Assembly: GCA_022448165.1 (NCBI GenBank)
Contig: JAKVAS010000007.1
Coordinates: 1-46,295, forward strand
Length of the DNA: 46,295 nt
Direction of reading: 5' to 3'
DNA from: Crocinitomicaceae bacterium
GTDB taxonomy: Bacteria > Bacteroidota > Bacteroidia > Flavobacteriales_D > Crocinitomicaceae
Shown one piece after another: positions 9,797-17,712 of the stretch. Each line of letters begins with the position of its first letter. The first letter of the stretch is position 1. Made by a program: the position numbers and the translations under genes. Below the pieces are notes generated by a model. That model searched no databases, was not told the origin of the DNA, and worked only from the letters and a program-made list of their open reading frames with translations.

Positions 9797-9825
9797 CAAA
9801 CATAACGGAGACAATCACCCATCAA
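9797..9825 (-). promoter_or_regulatory. Bacteroidota-type promoter (TTG - 18 nt - TATGTTTG) for the hydrolase/LytTR operon
   Basis: Read on the minus strand: TTG at 9825-9823, an 18-nt spacer, then TATGTTTG at 9804-9797. Both boxes and the spacing fit the Bacteroidota consensus (TTG, 17-23 nt, TAnnTTTG). Transcription should begin near 9790, leaving a leader of roughly 10 nt before the ATG at 9778. Confidence 0.7.
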
Positions 9826-9954
9826 AAGGGAAAATTGACAAACGCAGATAAAAGAAGACAAAATCGGAAAAAGAATGATAACACTTATCAAAATACTTCT
9901 TTGGTGTAATAAAATTTGTATCTATAAAAATACTATTCCTTTAATTTGTAGCAT

Positions 9955-10305
9955 ATGGAAAATCTACTGTCTCAACATGATTTAATTGAAATTCTAAGAA
10001 TTAACGACTTTGCTCTCAAAACACAGCTGCAAATCAAAAAAGACTTCGAACTAATAGGAGTTCAGCTTTTCCATGAAAGAAGTAATAATCCAACATATGA
10101 TCAGCTTTTTCTTGAAGTAAATTCAGGTCTCACTGAAATAACCCAACAAGGAGAACAAGCTTTACTTCGTCTACTATATCAAATTGATATTCCTGAACGG
10201 GACTTTTTAAAAACAATTTCAGGCGACAATTTTATTGCTAAAATGAGTCAATTGATCATTCGTAGAGAAGCATACAAAGTTTATTTACGTTCTCAATTTG
10301 GATAA
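9955..10305 (+). CDS. Hypothetical protein, 116 aa
   Basis: A small soluble protein, mostly predicted alpha-helical and amphipathic, with no signal peptide or recognised motif. It reads MENLLSQHDLIEILRINDF at the start and ends in a basic stretch (IIRREAYKVYLRSQFG). A near-consensus promoter lies just upstream: TTG at 9916-9918, then TAATTTG at 9942-9948, one base short of the -7 consensus. Codon use looks like that of the neighbours, which supports a real gene. It stands alone, divergent from the hydrolase operon. No function can be assigned. Confidence 0.65.
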   Translation: MENLLSQHDLIEILRINDFALKTQLQIKKDFELIGVQLFHERSNNPTYDQLFLEVNSGLTEITQQGEQALLRLLYQIDIPERDFLKTISGDNFIAKMSQLIIRREAYKVYLRSQFG

Positions 10306-10333
10306 GATTATTTTATTCAAAAAAAATTATCGA

Positions 10334-10348
10334 AGGTTAAATTAACCT
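10334..10348. promoter_or_regulatory. Dyad AGGTTAA-A-TTAACCT upstream of sucA
   Basis: Perfect 7-bp arms around one central base, about 130 nt upstream of the sucA promoter element and 29 nt after the preceding gene. It could be an operator or part of a weak terminator. No T-run follows, so an operator is slightly favoured. Confidence 0.3.
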
Positions 10349-10475
10349 ACACACTCCCCCAAAAAGCATAATGTTGTATCCAGCCGCAATGTTCTGAAAA
10401 CCTTATATTTTTAAGATTCCAACACATTTGCTTCCTTTTTTCTGTATTATTCCTACTTTAAGTGTCCAATTTGTC

Positions 10476-10483
10476 TAAATTTG
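10476..10483 (+). promoter_or_regulatory. Candidate -7 promoter element (TAAATTTG) for sucAB
   Basis: An exact TAnnTTTG match 24 nt before the sucA ATG at 10508. It overlaps an in-frame TTG at 10481, which makes that upstream start unlikely because it would lie upstream of the transcript. No convincing -33 TTG was found. Confidence 0.5.
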
Positions 10484-10507
10484 TTTTTCCATAACGTCGA
10501 AAATAAC

Positions 10508-13234
10508 ATGGATAATATATCATATGTGGGGAATGCAGATGTCAACGCGATTGACAACCTGTATAAAATGTATCTCCAAGACCCTAAAAGTGTAGATATT
10601 GGGTGGCAAAAATTCTTTGAAGGATTTGATTTTGCTCGCACCAGCTATGAAGATGGGGGTGAAATTCCTGAGAATTTCCAAAAAGAATTTAAAGTCATCA
10701 ACCTTATTGATGGATACCGTAGCCGTGGACACTTGTTCACGAAAACGAATCCGGTTCGTGATCGTAGAAAATACGTTCCAACCTTAGATATCAAGAACTT
10801 TGGTTTGGAAGAAGCGGATCTCGATCTTGTTTTCCAAGCAGGAGAGAGTATTGGTATCGGGCCATCAACGCTTCGAGACATCATCAAAGATTTGGAAGAA
10901 ACGTACTGTCAATCGATTGGTATCGAGTACATGTACATGCGTGAGCCAGGTCGTATCGAGTGGTTCCAGAACCATATTGAGTTGAAGAACCGTCCACATT
11001 ACGATGCAGCGCGTAAGAAAGAGATTTATAGAAAACTTGCGGTAACGTCTGGTTTCGAATCTTTCCTTGCGAAGAAGTTCGTTGGACAAAAACGTTTCTC
11101 AGTAGAAGGATTGGAAGTATTGATTCCTGCCTTAGATGCCTTGGTTCAAAAGGGATCTGATCGTGGAGTTGAACAATTTGTGGTAGGAATGGCACACCGT
11201 GGTCGTTTGAACACATTAACCAACATTTTCGAAAAGCGTCCACGTGACATCCTTTCAGAATTTGAAGGAAAAGAGTTTGAGATTGACGAGCGTTTTGATG
11301 GTGATGTAAAATACCACCAAGGATTCACTTCGTTTGTAAAATCTGAAGCTGGAAAAGACGTTACGTTAACATTATCTCCAAACCCTTCTCACTTAGAAGC
11401 AGTTAACCCTGTAGTAGAAGGGATTGCACGCGCAAAAGCAGATAATGACTTACAGAACGATACAACTAAAATTTGTCCTGTACTAATCCATGGTGATGCT
11501 GCAATCGCAGGTCAAGGTGTGGTATACGAAACAGTGCAAATGGCACAGTTGGACGGATATAAAACAGGAGGAACGATTCACATTGTTACCAACAACCAAG
11601 TTGGATTTACAACGAATTACCTTGATGGACGTTCTTCTACGTACTGTACAGATGTTGCGAAAACAACATTATCTCCAGTATTCCACGTAAATGCAGATGA
11701 CGTTGAAGCTGTAATCCAAGTAATGGAAATGGCAATGGAATACCGTCAGCATTTTGAAAGCGATATTTTCATTGATTTATTAGGATACCGTAAGTACGGA
11801 CACAACGAAGGTGATGAGCCTAAGTTTACGCAACCGAACTTATATGATATCATCAAGAAACATCCAAATGCGAGCGCTATCTACTTGAAGCAATTAGAAG
11901 CTGAAGGTGTGATGACGAAAGCGGATGCAACTAAGATCTCTGATGAATACAACGAGTTTTTAGAAAATGAATTCACTGAATCTCGTAAAAGAGAGAAAGC
12001 ATTGGTATATGATTTCTTAAGCGATGCTTGGGAAGGATATCGCCATGGAAAAGCAGAAGATTTCGCTGATTCTCCAGTAACAGGTGTTGACAAAGCTACA
12101 CTTCAATCACTTGGAGAAAAAATTGCTACGCTTCCAGAAGGAAAAAAATACTTCCGTAAAAGTGTCAAACTTTTCCGCGATCGTATGAACTTCATCAAAG
12201 AAGATCGTTTGGATTGGGGAACTGCGGAAATGCTTGCATATGCAACATTGTTGGAAGAAGGTCACCCTGTTCGTATTTCGGGTCAGGATGTAGAAAGAGG
12301 AACATTCTCTCACCGTCATGCAGTAGTTAAAACAGAAGATACAGAGGAAGAAGTAATCACGTTGAACTTGTTGTCAGACAAACAAGCTCCATTCACGATT
12401 TATAACTCATTCCTTTCTGAATACGGAGTACTTGGATATGAATATGGATATTCATTAGCAACACCAAACGGTTTGACGATTTGGGAAGCACAGTTTGGAG
12501 ATTTCTACAACGGTGCTCAAATTATGGTCGATCAGTTTATTACAGCTGGTGAAGACAAATGGAATACACAAAGTGGTTTGGTAATGTTATTACCTCACGG
12601 ATATGAAGGTCAAGGTGCTGAGCACTCAAGTGGACGCATGGAACGTTTCTTACAGCAATGTGCTGATTTGAACATCCAAGTATGTAACACTTCTACTCCA
12701 GCGAACCATTTCCACTTGTTACGTAGACAAATGAAACGTGAGTTTAGAAAACCATTGGTTGTCTTCTCTCCGAAAGCAATTTTACGTCACCCAAGAGCTA
12801 CCTCATCATTAGATGAAATGGCTACTGGTAACTTCCAAGAAGTGTTGGATGATCCAACAGCAAATGTAGATAACGTGGATACAGTAGTAATGTGTTCAGG
12901 TAAGTTCTACTATGAAGCGACAGAAAAAGCGCAAGAGCAAGGTGTTGAAAATATGGCGTTCGTTCGTATTGAGCAACTCTACCCTCTTCCAAAGAAACAA
13001 ATCGATGCAATTCTAGCGAAATACAAAAACGCAAAGAACATCCTTTGGGCACAAGAAGAGCCAGCAAACATGGGAGCATGGACGTACATGGCAATGGAGT
13101 TAAGAGAATTAAATCTTATCGGAATTTGCAGAAGACCATCGGCAGCTGCTGCTGAAGGATCGCATGACTTACATAAACGTCGTTTAGAACGTTTGTTCAA
13201 TGAATTGTTTGAATACGCGAAAGTAAAAGCTTAA
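10508..13234 (+). CDS. sucA: 2-oxoglutarate dehydrogenase E1 component
   Basis: The thiamine-diphosphate-dependent decarboxylase of the 2-oxoglutarate dehydrogenase complex in the TCA cycle. It is 908 residues from the ATG at 10508 (MDNISYVGNADVNAIDNLY), the usual size. The N-terminal E2-binding segment has the typical LYKMYLQDPKSVDIGWQKFF. ThDP-binding and active-site signatures follow: VVGMAHRGRLNTLTN, HGDAAIAGQGVVYET and TNNQVGFTT in the first half. WEAQFGDFYNGAQIMVDQF and EHSSGRMERFLQQC are in the C-terminal half. It is followed by sucB after a 56-nt gap with a hairpin. Lipoamide dehydrogenase (E3) is not in the window. Codon use is more biased than in the flanking genes, as expected for a highly expressed enzyme. 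Confidence 0.97.
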   Translation: MDNISYVGNADVNAIDNLYKMYLQDPKSVDIGWQKFFEGFDFARTSYEDGGEIPENFQKEFKVINLIDGYRSRGHLFTKTNPVRDRRKYVPTLDIKNFGLEEADLDLVFQAGESIGIGPSTLRDIIKDLEETYCQSIGIEYMYMREPGRIEWFQNHIELKNRPHYDAARKKEIYRKLAVTSGFESFLAKKFVGQKRFSVEGLEVLIPALDALVQKGSDRGVEQFVVGMAHRGRLNTLTNIFEKRPRDILSEFEGKEFEIDERFDGDVKYHQGFTSFVKSEAGKDVTLTLSPNPSHLEAVNPVVEGIARAKADNDLQNDTTKICPVLIHGDAAIAGQGVVYETVQMAQLDGYKTGGTIHIVTNNQVGFTTNYLDGRSSTYCTDVAKTTLSPVFHVNADDVEAVIQVMEMAMEYRQHFESDIFIDLLGYRKYGHNEGDEPKFTQPNLYDIIKKHPNASAIYLKQLEAEGVMTKADATKISDEYNEFLENEFTESRKREKALVYDFLSDAWEGYRHGKAEDFADSPVTGVDKATLQSLGEKIATLPEGKKYFRKSVKLFRDRMNFIKEDRLDWGTAEMLAYATLLEEGHPVRISGQDVERGTFSHRHAVVKTEDTEEEVITLNLLSDKQAPFTIYNSFLSEYGVLGYEYGYSLATPNGLTIWEAQFGDFYNGAQIMVDQFITAGEDKWNTQSGLVMLLPHGYEGQGAEHSSGRMERFLQQCADLNIQVCNTSTPANHFHLLRRQMKREFRKPLVVFSPKAILRHPRATSSLDEMATGNFQEVLDDPTANVDNVDTVVMCSGKFYYEATEKAQEQGVENMAFVRIEQLYPLPKKQIDAILAKYKNAKNILWAQEEPANMGAWTYMAMELRELNLIGICRRPSAAAAEGSHDLHKRRLERLFNELFEYAKVKA

Positions 13235-13246
13235 TAATTGAATTAC

Positions 13247-13269
13247 CGAGTGGAGAGTGATTTCACTCG
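13247..13269 (+). other. Intercistronic stem-loop between sucA and sucB
   Basis: The 56-nt gap holds CGAGTG...CACTCG, with an inner perfect GAGTGA-TT-TCACTC (13255-13268). There is no T-run after it, so it is more likely an mRNA processing or stability element than a terminator. The two forms of the stem compete with each other. Confidence 0.5.
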
Positions 13270-13290
13270 CAACTCATAACAAAAAAAGAT

Positions 13291-14562
13291 ATGTCAGTAT
13301 TAGAAATGAAAGTACCCAGCCCGGGAGAATCGATTTCAGAAGTAGAAATCGCTGCATGGTTGGTATCTGACGGAGATTACGTTGAAAAAGATCAAGCAAT
13401 TGCGGAAGTGGACTCTGATAAAGCCACATTGGAATTGCCTGCTGAAGAAAGCGGAATCATTACATTGAAAGCAGAAGACGGTGATGCAGTTGCCGTAGGT
13501 GCAGTTGTATGTTTAATTGACACTTCTGCAGAGCGCCCAGCTGATTTTGAATCATCTATTGAAGCTCCAGTGGAAGAAGCACCTGCAGTGAAAGCAGCAG
13601 CACCTGCTTCAGCAACAAAAGCTCCAAGTCCAGACCCAGTAAAACCGGTTGCTAATAAATCATACGCTACGGGAACTCCTTCAGTTGCCGCGGCTAAGAT
13701 TATGGCTGAAAATGGTATTTCTGGAAACCAAGTAGGTGGAACAGGAAAAGACGGACGTATCACGAAACAAGATGTTGTTGCTGCCATGGCAGCTGGATTC
13801 CCTGCAGATGCCGCTCAAGGTTGGGGAGGAACACGAGATCAACGTCGTGAAAAAATGAAAATGTTACGTCGTAAAGTAGCAGAACGTTTGGTTGCCGTAA
13901 AGCAAGAAACTGCAATGCTTACTACTTTTAACGAAGTTGATATGAAACCGATCATGGATCTTCGTTCAAAATACAAGAAAGCATTTGCTGAACACCATGA
14001 AGTAAACTTAGGTTTTATGTCCTTCTTTACGAAAGCGGTAACGGAAGCATTAAATATTTTTCCAGCAGTGAATGCACAAATTGATGGAAAAGAAATGATT
14101 TTCCATGATTATGCAGATATCGGAATTGCTGTTTCTTCTCCTAAAGGATTGATGGTTCCAATTGTTCGAAATGCAGAACAAATGAGTTTAGCAGAAATCG
14201 AACGAGAAATTAAACGTTTGGCAATTAAAGCTCGCGACGGAAAAATCACTCCTGATGAGATGACAGGTGGAACCTTCACGATCACCAACGGAGGTGTATT
14301 TGGATCAATGTTATCAACACCGATTATCAACCCACCACAAGCGGCAATTTTGGGAATGCACAACATCGTGCAACGACCAGTGGCCATTGATGGAAAAGTT
14401 GAAATTCGCCCAATTATGTACGTTGCTCTTTCTTATGATCACCGAATCATCGATGGAAAAGAATCTGTTGGCTTCTTAGTGAAAGTAAAAGAAATGCTAG
14501 AAAATCCAGAGCGTATGATTTTTGGAGCAAAAGACCCTGCTCAGGTTTTATTAGGACTATAA
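13291..14562 (+). CDS. sucB: Dihydrolipoyllysine-residue succinyltransferase (E2 of 2-oxoglutarate dehydrogenase)
   Basis: The core acyltransferase of the 2-oxoglutarate dehydrogenase complex; it passes the succinyl group from lipoate to CoA. It is 423 residues. The lipoyl domain (~1-78) has K44 in DSDKATLEL as the lipoylation site. An Ala/Pro-rich linker spans ~90-125. The E1/E3-binding domain is about 127-165 ([15 protein letters not shown]...GRITKQDVV). The catalytic domain carries the DHRxxDG active site with H384 and D388. The motif set and the partner sucA favour the succinyl rather than the acetyl enzyme. It is the last gene of the operon, with a strong terminator 24 nt after the stop. 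Confidence 0.96.
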   Translation: MSVLEMKVPSPGESISEVEIAAWLVSDGDYVEKDQAIAEVDSDKATLELPAEESGIITLKAEDGDAVAVGAVVCLIDTSAERPADFESSIEAPVEEAPAVKAAAPASATKAPSPDPVKPVANKSYATGTPSVAAAKIMAENGISGNQVGGTGKDGRITKQDVVAAMAAGFPADAAQGWGGTRDQRREKMKMLRRKVAERLVAVKQETAMLTTFNEVDMKPIMDLRSKYKKAFAEHHEVNLGFMSFFTKAVTEALNIFPAVNAQIDGKEMIFHDYADIGIAVSSPKGLMVPIVRNAEQMSLAEIEREIKRLAIKARDGKITPDEMTGGTFTITNGGVFGSMLSTPIINPPQAAILGMHNIVQRPVAIDGKVEIRPIMYVALSYDHRIIDGKESVGFLVKVKEMLENPERMIFGAKDPAQVLLGL

Positions 14563-14585
14563 AATCTAACAGTATAAACATATGT

Positions 14586-14616
14586 AAAACGCTACTCTTT
14601 CGAGTAGCGTTTTTTT
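14586..14616 (+). terminator. Intrinsic terminator of sucAB
   Basis: A perfect 12-bp stem (AAAACGCTACTC / GAGTAGCGTTTT) with loop TTTC, ending in a long T-run. It separates sucB from the copper-type cassette. Confidence 0.93.
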
Positions 14617-14651
14617 ATTTAAGTAGGTTTTCAAGAGTCGAGAGAATTATC

Positions 14652-14684
14652 TTGTCCTCGATTGATTCTTTATTTGTAAGTTTA
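14652..14684 (+). promoter_or_regulatory. Weak candidate promoter for the copper-type cassette
   Basis: TTG at 14652-14654, a 22-nt spacer, then TAAGTTTA at 14677-14684, which differs from TAnnTTTG in the last base. It would place transcription start at or beside the GTG at 14690. Confidence 0.25.
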
Positions 14685-14689
14685 GACCA

Positions 14690-15130
14690 GTGCAAATACT
14701 TCGAGAATATATAAAACGATCCATATTAGGACTATTATCCATTGTCTTGTTTTCGAACATGACTTTCGCCTTCTCGATTGATATCCATCTTTGCCAAGAC
14801 AAAGTAAAATCGGTTTCTTATTTTGGACAAAAGTCCTCATGTCAAGGAGACCTTTCCATTGGACAGCCTTCAAAATGTACTAAAGAAGACAACTTCCATT
14901 CAAAGTCTTGTTGTTCTAACCAGCAATTTTCTCAAGATACATCGCTTGAAGATAATTCACCGCTTCAATTTTCGCTTAAGAAACAAGCAACAGACATAAT
15001 TCAACTTAATCCATTCTCTCCCACAACTTCCAACGTACATCTAACGGAGGAAACACGTGGAGAAATACCATTTCCACCAAAACTAATTTGGAATCAGCAG
15101 CGAATTGCCTTCCAAGTTTTTGTTATTTGA
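14690..15130 (+). CDS. HYC_CC_PP family small exported protein
   Basis: 146 residues beginning at a GTG (14690); no in-frame ATG occurs before residue 24. A signal peptide-like stretch (SILGLLSIVLFSNMTFAFS) leads the mature protein. The layout matches the Bacteroidota HYC_CC_PP family: HLC (here L replaces Y) just after the signal, a second Cys in KSSCQGD, a third in SKC, a CC pair in KSCCSNQ, then PFPPKLIW near the C-terminus. The family is known from genome surveys beside heavy-metal genes but has no proven function. It is followed 66 nt later by the MbnP and MbnH genes and an HMA lipoprotein, which supports a role in copper handling. Odd points are the GTG start and a possibly near-leaderless mRNA. 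Confidence 0.72.
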   Translation: MQILREYIKRSILGLLSIVLFSNMTFAFSIDIHLCQDKVKSVSYFGQKSSCQGDLSIGQPSKCTKEDNFHSKSCCSNQQFSQDTSLEDNSPLQFSLKKQATDIIQLNPFSPTTSNVHLTEETRGEIPFPPKLIWNQQRIAFQVFVI

Positions 15131-15153
15131 TTAACGTTCTCTTTAGACGTTTA

Positions 15154-15167
15154 GCCGATACATCGGC
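15154..15167. promoter_or_regulatory. Dyad GCCGAT-AC-ATCGGC between the HYC_CC_PP and MbnP genes
   Basis: A perfect 6-bp inverted repeat with a 2-nt centre, 30 nt before the MbnP ATG, in a 66-nt gap. It is GC-rich against AT-rich surroundings. There is no T-run. An operator or an RNA hairpin that sets relative expression are both possible. Confidence 0.35.
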
Positions 15168-15196
15168 AATTATATTCCAACACATAATTTCAAAAC

Positions 15197-16165
15197 ATGA
15201 AAACATTTATAATTACAGCAATCACAGTATTAGGAGCATTCATCTCTTCTGCACAAATCAATACTCAACTTCGTATTTACCATAAATTGGGAGCACAAGA
15301 TTTCCAAATGAATACTACCACTCAAAATAACCTAGGACAGGATTACCACATCACTCGTTTGCAATACTACATGACCAAATTTTCCGTAGTTCACGATGGA
15401 GGTCAAGTAACTTTAGTGAATGACGATGTTGTTGCACTAATCAACGCGGAGGGAAATGATTTCTCAACGGTTGAATTAGGAAACTTGAACATTACGAATG
15501 TGGAGAGTGTAAAATTCCATATTGGTGTACATTCTCCAGTAAACAACGAAGATCCTACGCAATACCCAACCGATCATCCACTCTATCCACAATCGCCTTC
15601 TATGCACTGGGGATGGGCTTCAGGATATCGCTTTTTAGTGTATGAAGGAAAAGGAGGAAGTAATTTCTCACAAACATTCCAATTACATGGTTTGGGAAAC
15701 AACAATTATTTCGAAACAACAGTGAGTGCATCAGGTCAAGAAGTAGCAGGTAATTTAATTATTGCTTTAGATGCTGATTATACAAAAGGTGTAGAAGATA
15801 TCAATGTTTCTAACGGAGTGGTTGCGCATGGAATTAACACGGCTGATCTTGAAGCAATAGAGAACTTCCGCGATTACGTATTCTCATCAAGTAGTGCTGT
15901 AATTACCGCAAATACGGATGAATTAACACAGCTAAACTGGAGCGTTTATCCTAATCCGATAACTACTGAAAATGTACAGATCACGGTGGAGAACGTGAAT
16001 GCAATCGAACGTATTTCGATTACTAATGTTCTTGGAGAAGAAGTGCAATCAATTGTTCCTTCAGAACCGAACACTTCCGCGACTTTATCTTCAGCAGGTA
16101 TTTACTTTGTAAATCTCATCGGAGAATCAGGACTTTTGGAAACGAAGCGTATCGTTAAGCAATAG
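15197..16165 (+). CDS. mbnP: MbnP-family copper-binding protein with T9SS sorting domain
   Basis: 322 residues. Signal peptide at 1-19 (MKTFIITAITVLGAFISSA). The MbnP-type domain (~20-220) has the characteristic order: QNNLGQDYHITRLQYYMTKF, then a GVHSPVNN segment, then PSMHWGWASGYRFLVYEGKG. The only tryptophans in the domain are W138 and W140; the third Trp, W248, lies in the tail linker. In characterised MbnP proteins a Trp in this motif region is oxidised to kynurenine by MbnH to build the copper site. A T9SS type A sorting domain closes the protein (~248-322: NWSVYPNPITTENV ... GIYFVNLIGESGLLETKRIVKQ), so it should be exported across the outer membrane and anchored or released. The MbnH gene starts 2 nt after the stop. 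Confidence 0.85.
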   Translation: MKTFIITAITVLGAFISSAQINTQLRIYHKLGAQDFQMNTTTQNNLGQDYHITRLQYYMTKFSVVHDGGQVTLVNDDVVALINAEGNDFSTVELGNLNITNVESVKFHIGVHSPVNNEDPTQYPTDHPLYPQSPSMHWGWASGYRFLVYEGKGGSNFSQTFQLHGLGNNNYFETTVSASGQEVAGNLIIALDADYTKGVEDINVSNGVVAHGINTADLEAIENFRDYVFSSSSAVITANTDELTQLNWSVYPNPITTENVQITVENVNAIERISITNVLGEEVQSIVPSEPNTSATLSSAGIYFVNLIGESGLLETKRIVKQ

Positions 16166-16167
16166 TT

Positions 16168-17259
16168 ATGAGAGGTAACATATTATTTGTAGGATTCCTG
16201 ATTATAGGAGTTCTACTTATCGCTTGCAAAAAAGTTACGACGGGAAATTTTGTTCAATACGATGATACTCCTTATTCGTTGAACTATATCAATAACACGC
16301 TTCCTATTCCGAATTTACCTGCAGACAATCCCTTAACAAAGGCAAAGGTTGAATTGGGTAGAGCCTTATTTTATGAGAAGAGCATGTCTTCTGATGGTAC
16401 TGTAAGTTGTGCAAGTTGTCACAATCAAGCAACTGGATTTTCAGATCCCGATCAATTCTCTTTTGGAGTAAACGACGCGCAAGGAAATCGCCAAGCAATG
16501 GCAATTATCAATTTAGCATGGAACGACAATGAATTCTTTTGGGACGGACGTGCTCACCTATTAAGAGATCAATCTCTTGGACCAATCGAGAATCCGTTAG
16601 AAATGAACGAGACCCTAGAGAACGTAATTCAAAAACTGAATACGAATACCAAGATCAAACAACTGTTTATTCGTGCTTTTGGATCTGCCGAAATCACTTC
16701 GGAGAAAATGTCGTTAGCAATGGAGAACTTTATGATGTCTATTGTTTCTGATGATTCTAAGTTCGATCGATACTTAGCAGGAAAAGCGGTTCTAACTCCA
16801 AGTGAAGAACGCGGACGTGTACTTTATTTTGCAGAATACAATGAGTTTTTCCCTGAAGTATCCGGAGCAGATTGCGCGCATTGTCATGCAGGAAACAATT
16901 TTGAAAACGATCAATACATGAACAATGGACTTGATTTAACTTCCCAGTTCGTCGATTTTGGACGAGAAGATGCCACTGGAAATGTAAACGATCGAGCGAA
17001 ATTTAAAGTACCAACGTTAAGGAACATTGAAGTAACTGGACCTTATATGCATGATGGTAGGTTTGAAACCTTGGAAGAGGTGATTGATCACTACAATGAA
17101 GGAGTTAAGCACTCTACAACTGTGGACCCTGCATTACTTGGTACAACTTCAACAGGGTTAATGTTGGATGCTCAGGACAAGGAAGATCTTATCAATTTTT
17201 TAAAAACACTTACGGATTATACAATGCTTACCAATCCAGCATATTCAGATCCGAATTAA
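16168..17259 (+). CDS. mbnH: MbnH-like di-heme cytochrome c peroxidase family lipoprotein
   Basis: 363 residues. The lipobox is LIAC with C20, so a lipoprotein is expected. Two c-type heme motifs are present: C81-A-S-C84-H85 and C236-A-H-C239-H240. The pattern GRALFYEKSMSSDGTVSCASCHNQ, the FWDGR segment and GPYMHDGRFETLEEVIDHYNEG are standard for the di-heme CcP/MauG family. Known MbnH enzymes use a bis-Fe(IV) state to oxidise a Trp of MbnP to kynurenine. The neighbour immediately upstream is MbnP, which favours MbnH over a plain peroxidase; sequence motifs alone do not separate the two. M294 and H295 in PYMHDG are near the expected distal region of the second heme. The HMA gene follows after 13 nt. 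Confidence 0.85.
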   Translation: MRGNILFVGFLIIGVLLIACKKVTTGNFVQYDDTPYSLNYINNTLPIPNLPADNPLTKAKVELGRALFYEKSMSSDGTVSCASCHNQATGFSDPDQFSFGVNDAQGNRQAMAIINLAWNDNEFFWDGRAHLLRDQSLGPIENPLEMNETLENVIQKLNTNTKIKQLFIRAFGSAEITSEKMSLAMENFMMSIVSDDSKFDRYLAGKAVLTPSEERGRVLYFAEYNEFFPEVSGADCAHCHAGNNFENDQYMNNGLDLTSQFVDFGREDATGNVNDRAKFKVPTLRNIEVTGPYMHDGRFETLEEVIDHYNEGVKHSTTVDPALLGTTSTGLMLDAQDKEDLINFLKTLTDYTMLTNPAYSDPN

Positions 17260-17272
17260 TACAAATGCATCA

Positions 17273-17617
17273 ATGAAAAGTAGTATCGCTATTTTTTCGA
17301 TGATCGGTATGATCGCGTTAATTTCATGCGGCTCATCAAAACATCGAACAACAGAAACGTTTACCGTTTATGGAAATTGTGGAATGTGTGAATCAACAAT
17401 TGAAAATGCCTTAAGCTCCGATGATGGTGTAGTTTATGCTGATTGGATTGTTGACACAAAACTTCTTACGGTAAAGTACGACACAACCCTGATCTCCATC
17501 TCGCAGATTAAGCAAACAATCGCAGATGTGGGATATGACAGTGATTCGCATCGTGCCAAAACAGAAGTGTATGATAAACTTCATGGTTGTTGTCAATACG
17601 AACGACCCGTCGAATAA
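17273..17617 (+). CDS. Heavy-metal-associated (HMA) domain lipoprotein
   Basis: 114 residues. Lipobox LISC with C19. A single HMA fold follows, with metal-binding C36-G-M-C39 in VYGNCGMCESTIENAL and the later GYDSDSH loop. The C-terminus is LHGCCQYERPVE, an extra CC pair typical of a Bacteroidota HMA subgroup. It probably binds Cu(I) at the periplasmic side of a membrane and could pass metal to or from MbnP, exporters or oxidases; that is inference. It is the last gene of the cassette; a terminator starts 14 nt after the stop. Confidence 0.85.
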   Translation: MKSSIAIFSMIGMIALISCGSSKHRTTETFTVYGNCGMCESTIENALSSDDGVVYADWIVDTKLLTVKYDTTLISISQIKQTIADVGYDSDSHRAKTEVYDKLHGCCQYERPVE

Positions 17618-17630
17618 AATCATGTAATAC

Positions 17631-17660
17631 AAAAACGCCATTCGTATGAGTGGCGTTTTC
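17631..17660. terminator. Bidirectional terminator between the HMA gene and the convergent T9SS gene
   Basis: AAAACGCCATTC / GAGTGGCGTTTT with loop GTAT and one G-T pair. A-run and T-run flank it on the two sides, so it can serve both the copper cassette (+) and the minus-strand gene ending at 17713. Confidence 0.88.
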
Positions 17661-17712
17661 TTGTTTACGATTTGTTCAATCTTAAAGTAATCCTCTTAAC
17701 TAATAGCTAAAA

